DNA of 64,000 nt, from positions 60,410 to 124,409 of the forward strand of contig NZ_FOGS01000012.1 of NCBI RefSeq assembly GCF_900111305.1. Direction: 5' to 3'. The DNA comes from Vreelandella subterranea (GTDB lineage Bacteria; Pseudomonadota; Gammaproteobacteria; Pseudomonadales; Halomonadaceae). The notes beneath the pieces were generated by a model. That model did no database searches. It was not told the origin of the DNA and worked only from the letters and a program-made list of their open reading frames with translations. Position numbers and translations under genes: made by a program. Below, in pieces: positions 39,521-52,783 of this stretch (position 1 is its first letter; every line of letters begins with the position of its first letter).

Positions 39521-40613
39521 ATGTCTCTACATTTGCAAAATATCGCCCATACCGTCGGCGGTGTTCCCTATATTAGCGACGTTGACCTAGCACTCGAGCC
39601 AGGCTCTTTCAATGTGCTACTGGGTAGAACACTCGCAGGCAAGACCACACTGATGCGTTTGATGGCAGGCCTTGAACCGCCTACCCAAGGCCGTATCTTG
39701 ATGGACGGCAAAGACGTCACCGGGGTACCGGTGCGCCATCGCAACGTATCGATGGTGTATCAGCAGTTCATCAATTACCCCAGCTTGACGGTCTACGACA
39801 ACATTGCGTCGCCGCTTAAACTCGCCAAGCTGCCAAAAAGCGAAATTGACAAGCGCGTCGGCGAAATGGCTGAAATGCTGCATATCGAGCATCTGCTTGA
39901 CCGCTACCCTCTGGAATTGTCCGGGGGCCAGCAGCAGCGCACCGCCATGGGCCGCGCTCTGGTCAAGGATGCCGATGTCATTCTCTTCGACGAGCCGCTG
40001 GTCAACCTGGACTATAAGCTCCGTGAGGAATTACGCGACGAACTGCGTGATCTGTTCAAAGTGCGTAATTGTATTGCCGTGTACGCCACCACTGAGCCTA
40101 ATGAGGCCCTGGCACTCGGCGGCAACACGGCCATTCTTCACGAAGGGAAGCTGCTTCAGTACGGCCCCACCGATCAGATCTACCGGCAGCCCAACGGCAT
40201 TCTCAGCGCCGAGATGTTCTCCGAGCCGCCGATCAACATCGTGCCGGGCCGGCTCACCGACAACGAGATCACCTTCGATAACGACACTCACTTTACCTGC
40301 GACGATGCCTTGCAAAAGCTGCCGCCTGGTGACTACCAGTTCGGGGTTCGCGCCTCGCATTTGAGCCTGACCCCGCAAGCCCCGGATGACCTGGAACTGC
40401 CGGTCACCGTGGATGTCGCCGAAATCAGTGGGTCCGAAACCTTCCTCCATGCGCGTCATGCGCACTTCCCCCTGGTATTGCACCTTCTGGGGATACACGA
40501 GCTGAAGGTCAATCAGCCCATCAAGGTGTATTTCCCCACTCATAAACTGTTTGTTTTCGACCAGCAGGGCCACATCGTGCATACCCCGTTGGCTCAGACG
40601 GAGGGTGCTGCCC

Positions 40614-40621
<8 letters not shown>
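39521..40621 (+). CDS. glpS: Glycerol ABC transporter ATP-binding protein GlpS
   Basis: First ATPase of a glycerol importer of the type described in Rhizobium (glpSTPQUV). 366 aa with a CUT1-type C-terminal regulatory domain. The Walker A is unusual: GRTLAGKTT, with Leu in place of a P-loop Gly. Signature LSGGQQQR and Walker B VILFDEP are intact, but the switch region reads YATTEPNEA, with no His. It should rely on its partner GlpT for the main ATP site. ATG start; glpT overlaps its end by 8 nt. Confidence 0.9.
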
Positions 40622-41712
<1,091 letters not shown>

Positions 41713-41720
<8 letters not shown>

Positions 41721-42597
41721 AGTCTATAACAACCGCGCCTGGCTATTGGTACTGCCAATGCTTGTACTGGTCGCATTTTCCGCGATCGTGCCGCTGATGA
41801 CCGTGGTCAACTATTCGGTGCAGGACGTGCTGGGCGCCAACGCCCGTTTCTTTACCGGCACCGAGTGGTTTGAAACCATGCTCAACGACCCGGCCCTGCA
41901 AGCGGCGTTTCTTCGCCAGATAATATTCTCGCTCACCATTCTCGCGATCCAGGTTCCCCTGGGAATCGGCATTGCGTTGATCATGCCCAAACGCGGCTGG
42001 CAGGCGTCGGCGGTACTTATTCTGATTACCCTGCCCCTGCTGATCCCCTGGAACGTGGTGGGCAGCATCTGGCAGATTTTCACCCGCGGCGATATCGGTC
42101 TGATGGGCTGGGGGCTACGCCAGCTGGGCATCGACTACAACATTACCCGTAACGCCGGCGATGCCTGGGTGACGATCATCTTGATGGACGTATGGCACTG
42201 GACCCCGCTGGTCGCCATGCTTTGCTATAGCGGGCTGCGCTCGATCCCCGAAGCTTACTATCAGGCGGCGCGTATTGACCGTGCCTCCAAATGGGCGGTA
42301 TTTCGCTACATTCAGTTGCCCAAGCTGACCAATGTGCTGGTCATTGCCGTACTGCTGCGCTTCATGCATTCGTTCATGATTTACGCCGAGCCCTTTGTAC
42401 TGACCGGCGGCGGGCCTGGCAGCTCAACGACTTTCCTGAGCCAATCGTTGACCACCATGGCCGTGGGCCAGCAGGACCTGGGCCCCTCTGCTGCGTTCTC
42501 GATCATCTACTTCCTGGTCATCCTGCTGGTGAGCTGGGTGTTCTACACCGCCATCATGAACATGCAGAAAGACAAGCATTCCCAGGGAGGCGCATGA
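41713..42597 (+). CDS. glpP: Glycerol ABC transporter permease GlpP
   Basis: 294-aa binding-protein-dependent permease with six predicted membrane segments. The EAA loop reads EAYYQAARIDRASKWAVFRYI, and VLTGGGPGSST is a CUT1-family feature. ATG overlaps the glpT stop. Functions with GlpQ as the membrane channel. Confidence 0.9.
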
Positions 42598-42598
42598 C

Positions 42599-43495
<897 letters not shown>

Positions 43496-43506
43496 GGAGG
43501 TGATGT

Positions 43507-43779
43507 ATGTCTTGGATGGTATGGACGGTACCCACCGCTATTTTCTTTTCCGCCATTGCCGCCATGCTGGCCGGGATGACGGTTTGGGAGATTGTCTCAC
43601 CCACCATCGAACGCAAGGGCTTTCTGCCCATCTCCACGACCCGTGGCGACCGGCTGTTTGTTGGCCTGCTGTGCGCTGCGTTTATTCATCTAGGCGTGAT
43701 TGGCTACACCTCATTATCAATTTGGTTAGCACTGGCAGCTTCGCTTGCATGGCTGGTGGTGCTGATGCGCTGGGGATAA
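43507..43779 (+). CDS. glpU: Small membrane protein GlpU (DUF2160)
   Basis: 90 aa with two or three hydrophobic segments (residues about 7-28, 50-70 and 71-88). Its conserved place between permease and binding protein, and the sequence MAGMTVWE...RKGFLPI, match DUF2160, the GlpU of the Rhizobium glycerol operon. Function unknown; an accessory subunit is the obvious guess. A very strong ribosome site AAGGAGG lies over the glpQ stop, so it should be well translated. Confidence 0.85.
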   Translation: MSWMVWTVPTAIFFSAIAAMLAGMTVWEIVSPTIERKGFLPISTTRGDRLFVGLLCAAFIHLGVIGYTSLSIWLALAASLAWLVVLMRWG

Positions 43780-43852
43780 CCGGCGCAACAACCAAAAGCG
43801 GTCTCATGGACGGTTCCGACATTAGGGAAGATCACAACACAACGAGGTCTAT

Positions 43853-45592
<1,740 letters not shown>

Positions 45593-45600
45593 TACCGGCT

Positions 45601-45625
45601 GGGCGGGCCCCACGGCCCGCCCTTT
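45601..45625 (+). terminator. Hairpin between glpV and glpD
   Basis: Nine-bp GC stem GGGCGGGCC / GGCCCGCCC with a CCAC loop and TTT. Possibly a partial terminator or a 3'-end stabiliser that makes the transporter mRNA more abundant than glpD. Confidence 0.65.
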
Positions 45626-45722
45626 CCGGCTTCATTGGCGGCAACCTCTATCGACATTTACCAACAGCGCGGTCGCCATATAGCGCCGTGAACGGGGCTT
45701 TCTTTGTTAATTTGGATCCGCT

Positions 45723-47372
45723 ATGAAACTGCGTAACCGTAATATCGAGAAACTACATTCGGATGAATTCGATGTACTGATTATAGGTGGCGGCATCAAT
45801 GGTGCCGCCACCGCTGCTGCGCTCTCGGGTAAAGGTGCCAAGGTTGCCCTGATCGATCGCGGCGACTTCGCTGGCAGCACCAGCATGCATTCCTCGAACC
45901 TCGTTTGGGGAGGCATTAAATACATGGAAAGCAAAGACTTCGCATTGGTCAGAAAGCTTTGCAAGAGTCGCAATCATTTAATTAAAAGTTACCCATCCAC
46001 TGTTCAGGAAATTCGTTTTCTGACCAACATCACCCGTGGGTTTCGCCATTCACCACGCTACTTGTGGATTGGTACCTGGCTTTACTGGCTGATGGGCAAT
46101 GGCTTTACCAAGCGTCCCCGCTTGCTGTCACCCAAGGCAATCAAGCAGGAAGAACCGATTATCGATATCGGCGACTCCGTCGGCGGCTTTGAATATTCAG
46201 ATGCCTACCTGCACGACAACGATGCCAGGTTTGTCTTCAATTTCGTTCGTCATGCTCTCAATCATGGGGCAACTGCCGCCAATTATGTTGAGTCACTGGG
46301 CGCCGAGCGTGAAGGGAATATCTGGGTCACCAAGGCGCGTAACGTGATGGATGGCCAAACCTTCGATATCCGTGCCAAGGTCCTGATTAATGCAGCGGGC
46401 CCCTGGGTCGATCAGCACAATACCCTGACCGGGCAAAAGACCACCCACCAACACCTGTACTCCAAGGGCATTCACCTGATTGTGCCCCAGTTGACGGATT
46501 CCCAGCGCGTGCTGGCCTTCTTCGCCGACGACGGGCGGCTGTTCTTTGTGATTCCCATGGGCAACCGGACCTGCATCGGGACCACCGATACGCACATGGA
46601 ACACCCCGAGGTGGATGTTACCGCTGACGATATTGACTTCGTGCTGGAAAACATCAACAAGCGCCTGACACTCGACAAGCCACTGGGCCAGGCCGATATC
46701 ATCTCGACCCGCTGTGGCGTGCGCCCCTTGGCCATCAAGGCGGATCAAGGCAACGACCGTGACTTTCTCCAGCTATCCCGCAAGCATGTGATCGACACCA
46801 ATCAGGATAGCGCACACATCAGTATTTTTGGCGGCAAGTTGACCGACTGCCTGAACGTGGGCGACGAGATCGCTGAAGCCGTCGCGAAGCTTGGGATCGA
46901 ACTACCCGACCAGGGCTTCCGCTGGTATGGCGAGCCACCCGATGCCGTGAAACAACAGTTCATGGATCACGCCAAGCGCATGAACCTGGACGCCATGACA
47001 GCAGCCACATCGTCAGAGCCTCTCTCATCACGCCTTTGGCGGCGTTACGCCGAACAGGCCATGCCCATGCTGGAAAAAATCCGCCAGGATCCGGCAGAGG
47101 CCGACATTCTGATCGAGGGCACGGAATATATCCGCTGCGAGCTTGAACATGCCCGTGATCATGAAATGATCACCCAGCTTGAAGATTTCCTGCGCCGCCG
47201 GGCCAAGGTGTCACTCGTGGTACACCACGAGCAACTGCGCCACTCCAAGGGGTTGAAAGAAGCCTGCCGTGTTCTCTTCGGCGAGCAAGCCGAAGAGCGC
47301 TTTGAGGCGTACTTCGCCCAGAACCGGGATACCGCCCAACCCTATGCCCCCAAACAGGAAGTTCCCTCATAG
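45723..47372 (+). CDS. glpD: Aerobic glycerol-3-phosphate dehydrogenase
   Basis: FAD-dependent membrane-associated enzyme oxidising glycerol 3-phosphate to dihydroxyacetone phosphate, with electrons to quinone. 549 aa. FAD loop IIGGGINGAATAAAL, then STSMHSSNLVWGGIKYME and FGGKLTDCLNVG; the C-terminal domain is helical. It carries on the pathway after GlpK and completes glycerol catabolism within this locus. Confidence 0.95.
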   Translation: MKLRNRNIEKLHSDEFDVLIIGGGINGAATAAALSGKGAKVALIDRGDFAGSTSMHSSNLVWGGIKYMESKDFALVRKLCKSRNHLIKSYPSTVQEIRFLTNITRGFRHSPRYLWIGTWLYWLMGNGFTKRPRLLSPKAIKQEEPIIDIGDSVGGFEYSDAYLHDNDARFVFNFVRHALNHGATAANYVESLGAEREGNIWVTKARNVMDGQTFDIRAKVLINAAGPWVDQHNTLTGQKTTHQHLYSKGIHLIVPQLTDSQRVLAFFADDGRLFFVIPMGNRTCIGTTDTHMEHPEVDVTADDIDFVLENINKRLTLDKPLGQADIISTRCGVRPLAIKADQGNDRDFLQLSRKHVIDTNQDSAHISIFGGKLTDCLNVGDEIAEAVAKLGIELPDQGFRWYGEPPDAVKQQFMDHAKRMNLDAMTAATSSEPLSSRLWRRYAEQAMPMLEKIRQDPAEADILIEGTEYIRCELEHARDHEMITQLEDFLRRRAKVSLVVHHEQLRHSKGLKEACRVLFGEQAEERFEAYFAQNRDTAQPYAPKQEVPS

Positions 47373-47405
47373 AGAACGGCGGCAGGAAACACAGTGGCAA
47401 ATAAA

Positions 47406-47432
47406 ATCCCCCTCACGGTGGCCGCAGGGGGA
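47406..47432 (-). terminator. Terminator of the small-protein gene
   Basis: Stem ATCCCCCT / AGGGGGAT. On the minus strand it is followed by TTTATT, so it fits the gene at 47473-47697 better than glpD. Confidence 0.7.
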
Positions 47433-47472
47433 TAGAGGAAAGTGACGAGCGTCAAAAACTGATCTTTAGTCG

Positions 47473-47697
47473 CTATTCTTCGTTTTCAACCAGCAGCTGG
47501 GAATCCCCTGCCAGCACCTCGTCCCAGGCTTCTTCAATGGTGTACCCCATACGGTTATCAATGGTGTCGATGACTTCAACCGCGTGCTGAAGTGACTCCC
47601 GCTGTCCTTTTAGCGCTACTACCAGCTTGGCCAGATCCTGCTTGCTAAACGTATTGGCGATTCGGTCGGCTTGTTGGCTTAATTCGATGCAGTTCAT
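47473..47697 (-). CDS. Small acidic protein of unknown function
   Basis: 74 aa. MNCIELSQQADRIANTFSKQ begins a largely helical protein; the C-terminus is very acidic (GDSQLLVENEE). I do not recognise a family. Support for a real gene: a GAGGG ribosome site, a following terminator, a hairpin-forming leader and protein-like composition. It lies between glpD and glpK but on the strand opposite glpD. Confidence 0.65.
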   Translation of the reverse strand: MNCIELSQQADRIANTFSKQDLAKLVVALKGQRESLQHAVEVIDTIDNRMGYTIEEAWDEVLAGDSQLLVENEE

Positions 47698-47725
47698 GGT
47701 AAAACCCTCATGGTATGGTCATCCG

Positions 47726-47758
47726 CTGCTTACTATTGTCGTTAATCGTTAAGCAGCC
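47726..47758 (-). promoter_or_regulatory. Leader hairpin of the small-protein gene
   Basis: GCTGCTTA / TAAGCAGC, a perfect 8-bp inverted repeat with a 17-nt spacer, about 30-60 nt upstream of the small-protein ATG. Operator or structured 5' leader. Confidence 0.4.
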
Positions 47759-48189
47759 ATCTTGTTAATGACGAATGGTGACGTTGCTACTCATGCTGGA
47801 CCGGATAAGTGTCCAGTTCGGTGACTGCGATAAGGTCACAAGCGTTACAAGACCTTCGCTTCAAGCGCCCGGGTAATTCAAAAGCGCATCAAATGTAGCA
47901 GTGGTCAGAAGGGTCAATCGGGATAACGAAACACCGCCCTGATCCATGACTTCACTATGGTGCACTGCCGTAAAGCTCACAATGCTTCATTGGCCGCAGG
48001 CAGCGTTGTAGCTCGACTACATAAGCGCCGAATAGCCCCAAAGGGTGTCATAGAATTTCACGAGAGAGGGTCAATACGCGGGAAGGCGTTGATAAAGACG
48101 AGAAACTTGGCCGAGATGGCCTGGAAAAACGAGAGCAGTATACGCCATCACCCCGACAACGCCAGTCGACCAAGGGTTAATAAAATGAC

Positions 48190-48218
48190 GCCGCTATCAC
48201 AACAATGGCGATAGCGGC
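48190..48218 (-). terminator. Likely terminator of glpRK
   Basis: Perfect 9-bp stem GCCGCTATC / GATAGCGGC 17 nt beyond the glpK stop. On the minus strand GTCATTTTATT follows. Confidence 0.65.
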
Positions 48219-48234
48219 TTCTGGCGGGAATGGG

Positions 48235-49722
48235 TCAATCCGTTGAACGTACGCGGGAAACCGCGTCCAACCACCCTTGGTACAGCTGTTCGCGGTTTGC
48301 CTCCTCCATGCTCGGTATAAAGCTGCGCTCGCAGCGCCAGAGCTGCTCTATCTCGTCCAGGGTCTGATACCAGCCTAACCGCAGGCCAGCCAGGTAGGCG
48401 GCCCCCAGCGCGGTGGTCTCCAGAATCGTGGGGCGGTCTACCTGCACGTTCAGCATGTCGGCCAGAAACTGCATGACCCAGTTATTCTTGACCATGCCGC
48501 CATCGACACGCAGATTGCCGGGAGGGGCTTCCATATCGTCGTTCATGCAATGCTGGAGATCACGCGTCTGGTAACAGACCGCCTGAAGACCAGCGGCGAC
48601 AATTTCCGCAATCCCGGTATCGCGGGTCAGGCCAAAAATCGCCCCACGGGCTTTGGGGTCCCAGTGCGGTGCCCCGAGACCGGTAAACGCGGGCACCAGA
48701 TAAACGCTGTGCCCACGGCGGGTTTTACGCGCAAGGGCTTCGGTTTCCGCCGCATCCGCAAATAAATTCAGCCCATCGCGCAGCCACTGGACGGTGGCGC
48801 CGGCGACAAAGATACTGCCTTCCATGGCGTAGGTCGGCTTGCCATTCAGGCGATAGCCAATGGTTGTCAGCAAGCGGTTGCGTGACAGCGACGGTGTATC
48901 CCCGGTGTTGACGATCATGAAGCAGCCGGTTCCATAGGTACTCTTCCCCATACCCGGCTGAAAGCACGCCTGACCGACCAGCGCGGCCTGTTGATCACCC
49001 GCCACGCCCGCAATCGGCAGCTCAACACCCAGCCAGCGGGCATCCATGGTTCCAAAGTCATCGCTCGAGTCTTTCACCTCGGGCAGCAAGCTTGCCGGAA
49101 TATCGAACAGGTCGAGCAGTTCATCGTCCCAGCATTGCTCGTGGATATTGAACAAGGCGGTGCGCGAGGCATTGGTGGCATCGGTTACGTGATGGTGACC
49201 ACCGGTCAATCGCCAGATCAGGAAGCTGTCGACGGTACCAAAGAGCAATTCACCTTTCTCAGCCCGGGCTCGGGTCCCTTCGACGTTGTCCAGCACCCAT
49301 GCAAGCTTGGTGGCGGAAAAGTACGGGTCGATCAGCAGGCCGGTCTTGGCCTGCACACGCTCGGTATGGCCACCATCGCGTAGCTGTTCACAGAGCGACG
49401 AGGTACGCCGGTCCTGCCACACAATGGCGTTATAAACCGGCTTTCCGGTGCGCTTGTCCCACACAATGGTGGTTTCGCGCTGGTTGGTAATGCCCACACC
49501 GGCAATCTGCGCTGGTTGGATAGCGGCCTTTTTGACGACTTCCTGGCAGGTGGCAACGACCGTGTCCCAGATATCTTCAGGATCGTGCTCGATCCAACCG
49601 TCGTAGGGATAGTGCTGGGTAAATTCCTGCTGCGCGACGGCGGTTACTTGACCTTCACGGTCAAACAGGATGGCGCGGGAACTGGTCGTACCTTGATCGA
49701 TGGCAAGTATATAGGAGGACAT
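48235..49722 (-). CDS. glpK: Glycerol kinase
   Basis: Phosphorylates glycerol imported by GlpSTPQUV to glycerol 3-phosphate, trapping it. 495 aa. FGGY-family features include [51 protein letters not shown] and the [15 protein letters not shown] segment. The start at 49722 gives MSSYILAID; the frame remains open 29 codons upstream, but these overlap the GlpR-like sites. Downstream of glpR on the same strand. Confidence 0.96.
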   Translation of the reverse strand: MSSYILAIDQGTTSSRAILFDREGQVTAVAQQEFTQHYPYDGWIEHDPEDIWDTVVATCQEVVKKAAIQPAQIAGVGITNQRETTIVWDKRTGKPVYNAIVWQDRRTSSLCEQLRDGGHTERVQAKTGLLIDPYFSATKLAWVLDNVEGTRARAEKGELLFGTVDSFLIWRLTGGHHHVTDATNASRTALFNIHEQCWDDELLDLFDIPASLLPEVKDSSDDFGTMDARWLGVELPIAGVAGDQQAALVGQACFQPGMGKSTYGTGCFMIVNTGDTPSLSRNRLLTTIGYRLNGKPTYAMEGSIFVAGATVQWLRDGLNLFADAAETEALARKTRRGHSVYLVPAFTGLGAPHWDPKARGAIFGLTRDTGIAEIVAAGLQAVCYQTRDLQHCMNDDMEAPPGNLRVDGGMVKNNWVMQFLADMLNVQVDRPTILETTALGAAYLAGLRLGWYQTLDEIEQLWRCERSFIPSMEEANREQLYQGWLDAVSRVRSTD

Positions 49723-49747
49723 GGCACGTTCACTTTGTTGTTGGTAG

Positions 49748-49775
49748 TTTCGATTATGTACATTTATTTTCGATT
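49748..49775 (-). promoter_or_regulatory. GlpR-like sites upstream of glpK
   Basis: TTTCGATT occurs at 49748-49755 and 49768-49775, exactly 20 bp apart (two helical turns), in the AT-rich gap between glpR and glpK. The same motif occurs at the glpS promoter. Confidence 0.55.
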
Positions 49776-49844
49776 TATTATCACCAAAGGCTACGCCAGC
49801 CGCCAGCAATGCTCAAGTATGAAAACATCACCGCCTTCACCTGG

Positions 49845-50603
49845 TCAGGCCAGGTGCAGCGCGACATCATGCTGGGTCAGCAGGCGCTGAATGGCCTCAG
49901 GCGGTTTGCGGTCGGTAAACAGCGCGTCCAACTGGGCAATATTGCCTTGGCGTACCACCGGGTTACGGTGAAACTTGGAATAGTCGGCGGCCAGATAAAC
50001 GCGCCGTGAATTGGCGATGATGGCCTGGGCAACGCGTACTTCCTGGTAGTCGAACTCCAGCAAAGAGCCGTCTTCGTCGATGCCACTGATACCGATAATG
50101 CCGTAATCGACCTTGAACTGGTTGATAAAGTCGATGGTGGCCTCGCCAATAATACCGCCATCCCGGGAGCGCACCTGCCCGCCTGCAATGATCACCGTAA
50201 AATCTTCCTTGTGCTGCAGAATCGCGGCGACGTTGAGGTTATTGGTGATAATCTCCAGCCCCTGATGATCGAGCAGCGCCTGGGCAATCACTTCGTTGCT
50301 GGTACCGATGTTAATGAACAGTGATGCGTCGTTGGGAATATGCGCTGCCAGGCACCGCGCGATACGCTCTTTTTCTTCCAGGTGCAGGGTCTTGCGCGTG
50401 CTGTAGGCGGTATTCACCGTGCTGGATTCAATCCCCACCCCTCCGTGAACGCGTCTAACGCGGCCATCGTTTGCCAGCGTATTCAGATCGCGGCGAATGG
50501 TTTGTGGCGTTACGGCAAAGTGGTCAGTGAGCTGCTCGATGCTCATGTACCCATGCTGGCGGACCAGCTCGATGATCGCGTCTTGACGAAACTGTTGATT
50601 CAT
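49845..50603 (-). CDS. glpR: Glycerol regulon repressor GlpR (DeoR family)
   Basis: 252 aa. The N-terminal HTH has the DeoR form ([43 protein letters not shown]). The C-terminal sugar-phosphate isomerase-like domain contains [16 protein letters not shown] and the [15 protein letters not shown] effector-binding region; glycerol 3-phosphate is the expected inducer. It is transcribed toward glpK. Upstream is TTTCGTTTT (50626-50634), a likely autoregulatory site, and a block of 15-bp tandem repeats. Confidence 0.95.
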   Translation of the reverse strand: MNQQFRQDAIIELVRQHGYMSIEQLTDHFAVTPQTIRRDLNTLANDGRVRRVHGGVGIESSTVNTAYSTRKTLHLEEKERIARCLAAHIPNDASLFINIGTSNEVIAQALLDHQGLEIITNNLNVAAILQHKEDFTVIIAGGQVRSRDGGIIGEATIDFINQFKVDYGIIGISGIDEDGSLLEFDYQEVRVAQAIIANSRRVYLAADYSKFHRNPVVRQGNIAQLDALFTDRKPPEAIQRLLTQHDVALHLA

Positions 50604-50640
50604 AAGCTAGCCCGTGACGTTATTTTTTCGTTTTAGAACG

Positions 50641-50700
50641 TATTTACTTTTAAACTATTTACTTTGAAACCATTCACTTTGAAATCATTCACTTTCAAAC
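50641..50700. repeat. Four 15-bp tandem repeats upstream of glpR
   Basis: Exactly four contiguous units: TATTTACTTTTAAAC, TATTTACTTTGAAAC, CATTCACTTTGAAAT and CATTCACTTTCAAAC. The shared core is ATTnACTTTnAAA. The block lies 38-97 nt upstream of the glpR ATG. Confidence 0.9.
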
Positions 50701-50758
50701 ATAGCAGCGTAGCAAAATTTCCCATCAAATAACGCCCATTGATGCTCGAAGACGAACA

Positions 50759-52609
50759 TTATGCCGACAGCGGCCATACCCACAGGATCATCGGTATCGA
50801 CACCAGCAGCACGACCGCCGAAAGCGGCAACCCCAGCTTCCAGTAATCGCCAAACCTATAGCCCCCGGGCCCCAGCACCAGCGTATTGGACTGATGGCCT
50901 ATCGGGGTCAGGAAGGCGCAGGACGCACTGACCGCAACCACCATCAAGAAGGGGTCGAGCGATACCTCGAACCCTCTCGCCAGGCTGACGGCAATGGGCG
51001 CCATCAGCAGCGCCGCCGCGGCATTGTTGATGACATTGGAAAGCAGCATGGAAAGGATAAACAGTCCCACCAGGGTAACCACCACCGGCCAGTCGGTTCC
51101 CCATTGCAACAACGCCTGGGCAATCAAGTCCGCCCCGCCGCTGGACTCCAGTGCCTCACCGACCGGAATCATGGCCCCCAAAAGGACGATCACCGGCCCA
51201 TCGATTGCCTGATAGCCTTCCCGAAGCGGCAGCACGCCGATCAAAAGCGACACCAGTGCCGCACTACTCAATGCCACCGCAGCAGGCAGTACATCCAACA
51301 GCATAGCAACGATAGCAGCCGCAAAAATAGCCAACGAAAGCAGCAATTTGCGTGGCTGGCCAAGGTTCAGATCACGGTTAGCCAGGGGTAAACAACCCAA
51401 CGCTGGCAGGCTTTCGGCAATTTCATTCTCCTCGCCCTGCAACAACAGGATATCCCCGGTCTGAAAACGAATATCCCGCAGGCGCTGCTTTAACCGGGTG
51501 CCATCCCGAGCCACCGCGACCAGATGCAGACCAAACTGGTGATTGAGGCGCAACTGACGGACACTCCGGTTGATCATCATGGAGTCATTGCGCACCACCA
51601 CTTCCACCAGCTGTAGCCCCTCGGTATCCACCGATGGATGCGACTCTGGCTCTTCGTCTTCGGCCAAATCGGTAGTCTCGCCATCCTCGTCATCCCGTTC
51701 AAGCTCGGCGACGGCGCTCAGCCCTGCTTTGTCTTCCAGCAGTTTTAGTTCTTCAGGGCCGGCTTCCAAAAGCAGGATGTCGCCGGCCTGTAACATGCCG
51801 TGAAACGAATAGCCCGCCTGGCGATTGTCATCACGCACTACCGCCAGTACCGGAATGGATTCTTCGAGCTCGTCGCGAAGCTGCTGCAGCGTCAACCCCT
51901 TGGCTTTTGATTCATCGTTGACCTTGAGCTCTACCAGATAGTTGGCCGTATCGAACATATCCGACGGTGATGCCTGGCCGCTCCGCTTGGGCGTTAGTCG
52001 CCAGCCAACCAGCACGATAAAGGCCAACCCGGCCAACGCCACGACGCCTCCTACCGGGGCAAAGCTGAACATGCTGAAAGTATCCTCGGATACGTTACCC
52101 CGATAACTGGAAATAATGATATTCGGCGGGGTACCGATAAGTGTCGTCAGCCCACCCAGCAGCGAGCCAAATGCCAGCGGCATCAGCAATAGCGATGGAG
52201 AGGTGTCGTGTTCCCGCGCCATACGCATGGCAACGGGCAACAACAGCGCCAGCGCTCCGACATTGTTCATGATTCCCGAAAGCACAAGGACGGTTCCCAC
52301 CAACGCCAGCAATTGGAGGATCAAACGCTCTCCCACCCTGAGTATCTGGTCGGCGATAATATCGACCAGGCCAGAGCGTTCGAACCCTTTACTCAGCACC
52401 AGCACGGCGGCAACGGTGATCACCGCAGGATGGCCAAAACCGAGAAACGCATCTTCGGCGGGCACCAATCCCAGCATCACCGACCCCAAAAGCGCGGAAA
52501 GGGCGACCAGGTCGTAGCGAAACCGCCCCCATACAAAGGCCGCCAATGTTAACCCCAGCACGACAAATACCAGCGTACTCGGCGCCAGCCCCACGTCCTC
52601 GATTGCCAT
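50759..52609 (-). CDS. SLC13-family permease with two RCK-C-type domains
   Basis: 616-aa inner-membrane transporter of the DASS/SLC13 or sulfate-permease type. An N-terminal half of about five or six segments carries SGIMNNVGALALLLP and TTLIGTPPNIIIS. Two soluble TrkA-C-like domains follow (about residues 205-290 and 330-410), then a second membrane half with SNVINNAAAALLMAPIA. An acidic linker (DDEDGETTDLAEDEEPE) joins the soluble domains. The start at 52609 is preferred because GGAGGTGAT precedes it. Substrate unknown: sulfate, dicarboxylate or another anion. Confidence 0.87.
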   Translation of the reverse strand: MAIEDVGLAPSTLVFVVLGLTLAAFVWGRFRYDLVALSALLGSVMLGLVPAEDAFLGFGHPAVITVAAVLVLSKGFERSGLVDIIADQILRVGERLILQLLALVGTVLVLSGIMNNVGALALLLPVAMRMAREHDTSPSLLLMPLAFGSLLGGLTTLIGTPPNIIISSYRGNVSEDTFSMFSFAPVGGVVALAGLAFIVLVGWRLTPKRSGQASPSDMFDTANYLVELKVNDESKAKGLTLQQLRDELEESIPVLAVVRDDNRQAGYSFHGMLQAGDILLLEAGPEELKLLEDKAGLSAVAELERDDEDGETTDLAEDEEPESHPSVDTEGLQLVEVVVRNDSMMINRSVRQLRLNHQFGLHLVAVARDGTRLKQRLRDIRFQTGDILLLQGEENEIAESLPALGCLPLANRDLNLGQPRKLLLSLAIFAAAIVAMLLDVLPAAVALSSAALVSLLIGVLPLREGYQAIDGPVIVLLGAMIPVGEALESSGGADLIAQALLQWGTDWPVVVTLVGLFILSMLLSNVINNAAAALLMAPIAVSLARGFEVSLDPFLMVVAVSASCAFLTPIGHQSNTLVLGPGGYRFGDYWKLGLPLSAVVLLVSIPMILWVWPLSA

Positions 52610-52723
52610 TGTTGCATCACCTCCCTGTGGTTCACCGTCACTACCGTGGTTAAACGCTTGCTTCACTGTAAATCAGATAGCGACGCGCAGGTAACCAATA
52701 TCAGGCATTGACTATACGCCAGT

Positions 52724-52745
52724 AAAAAGCCCGGCGATGCCAGGC
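52724..52745 (-). terminator. Terminator of the CoA-ligase/crotonase operon
   Basis: On the minus strand GCCTGGC-atc-GCCGGGC (one G-T pair) followed by TTTTT, about 40 nt after the crotonase stop. Confidence 0.7.
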
Positions 52746-52783
52746 TGAGACAGGTCATTGGTTGAGCCGACAGAGCAATGACG

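Larger units (their letters stand above)
47698..48234. other. 537-nt gap with no convincing gene
   Basis: Besides the leader hairpin (47726-47758) and the glpK-side hairpin (48190-48218) I see no gene. An 85-codon frame at 47957-48214 has no ribosome site, no domain and a basic shadow-like composition. The space could hide a small RNA or decayed sequence. Confidence 0.5.

Noticed and set aside
47957..48214. 85-codon plus-strand frame before glpK
   Set aside because: No ribosome site, no domain, and it overlaps the terminator hairpin at 48190-48218.
50641..50700. CRISPR-like reading of the repeats upstream of glpR
   Set aside because: Units are 15 bp, contiguous, without spacers, and no cas genes are present.
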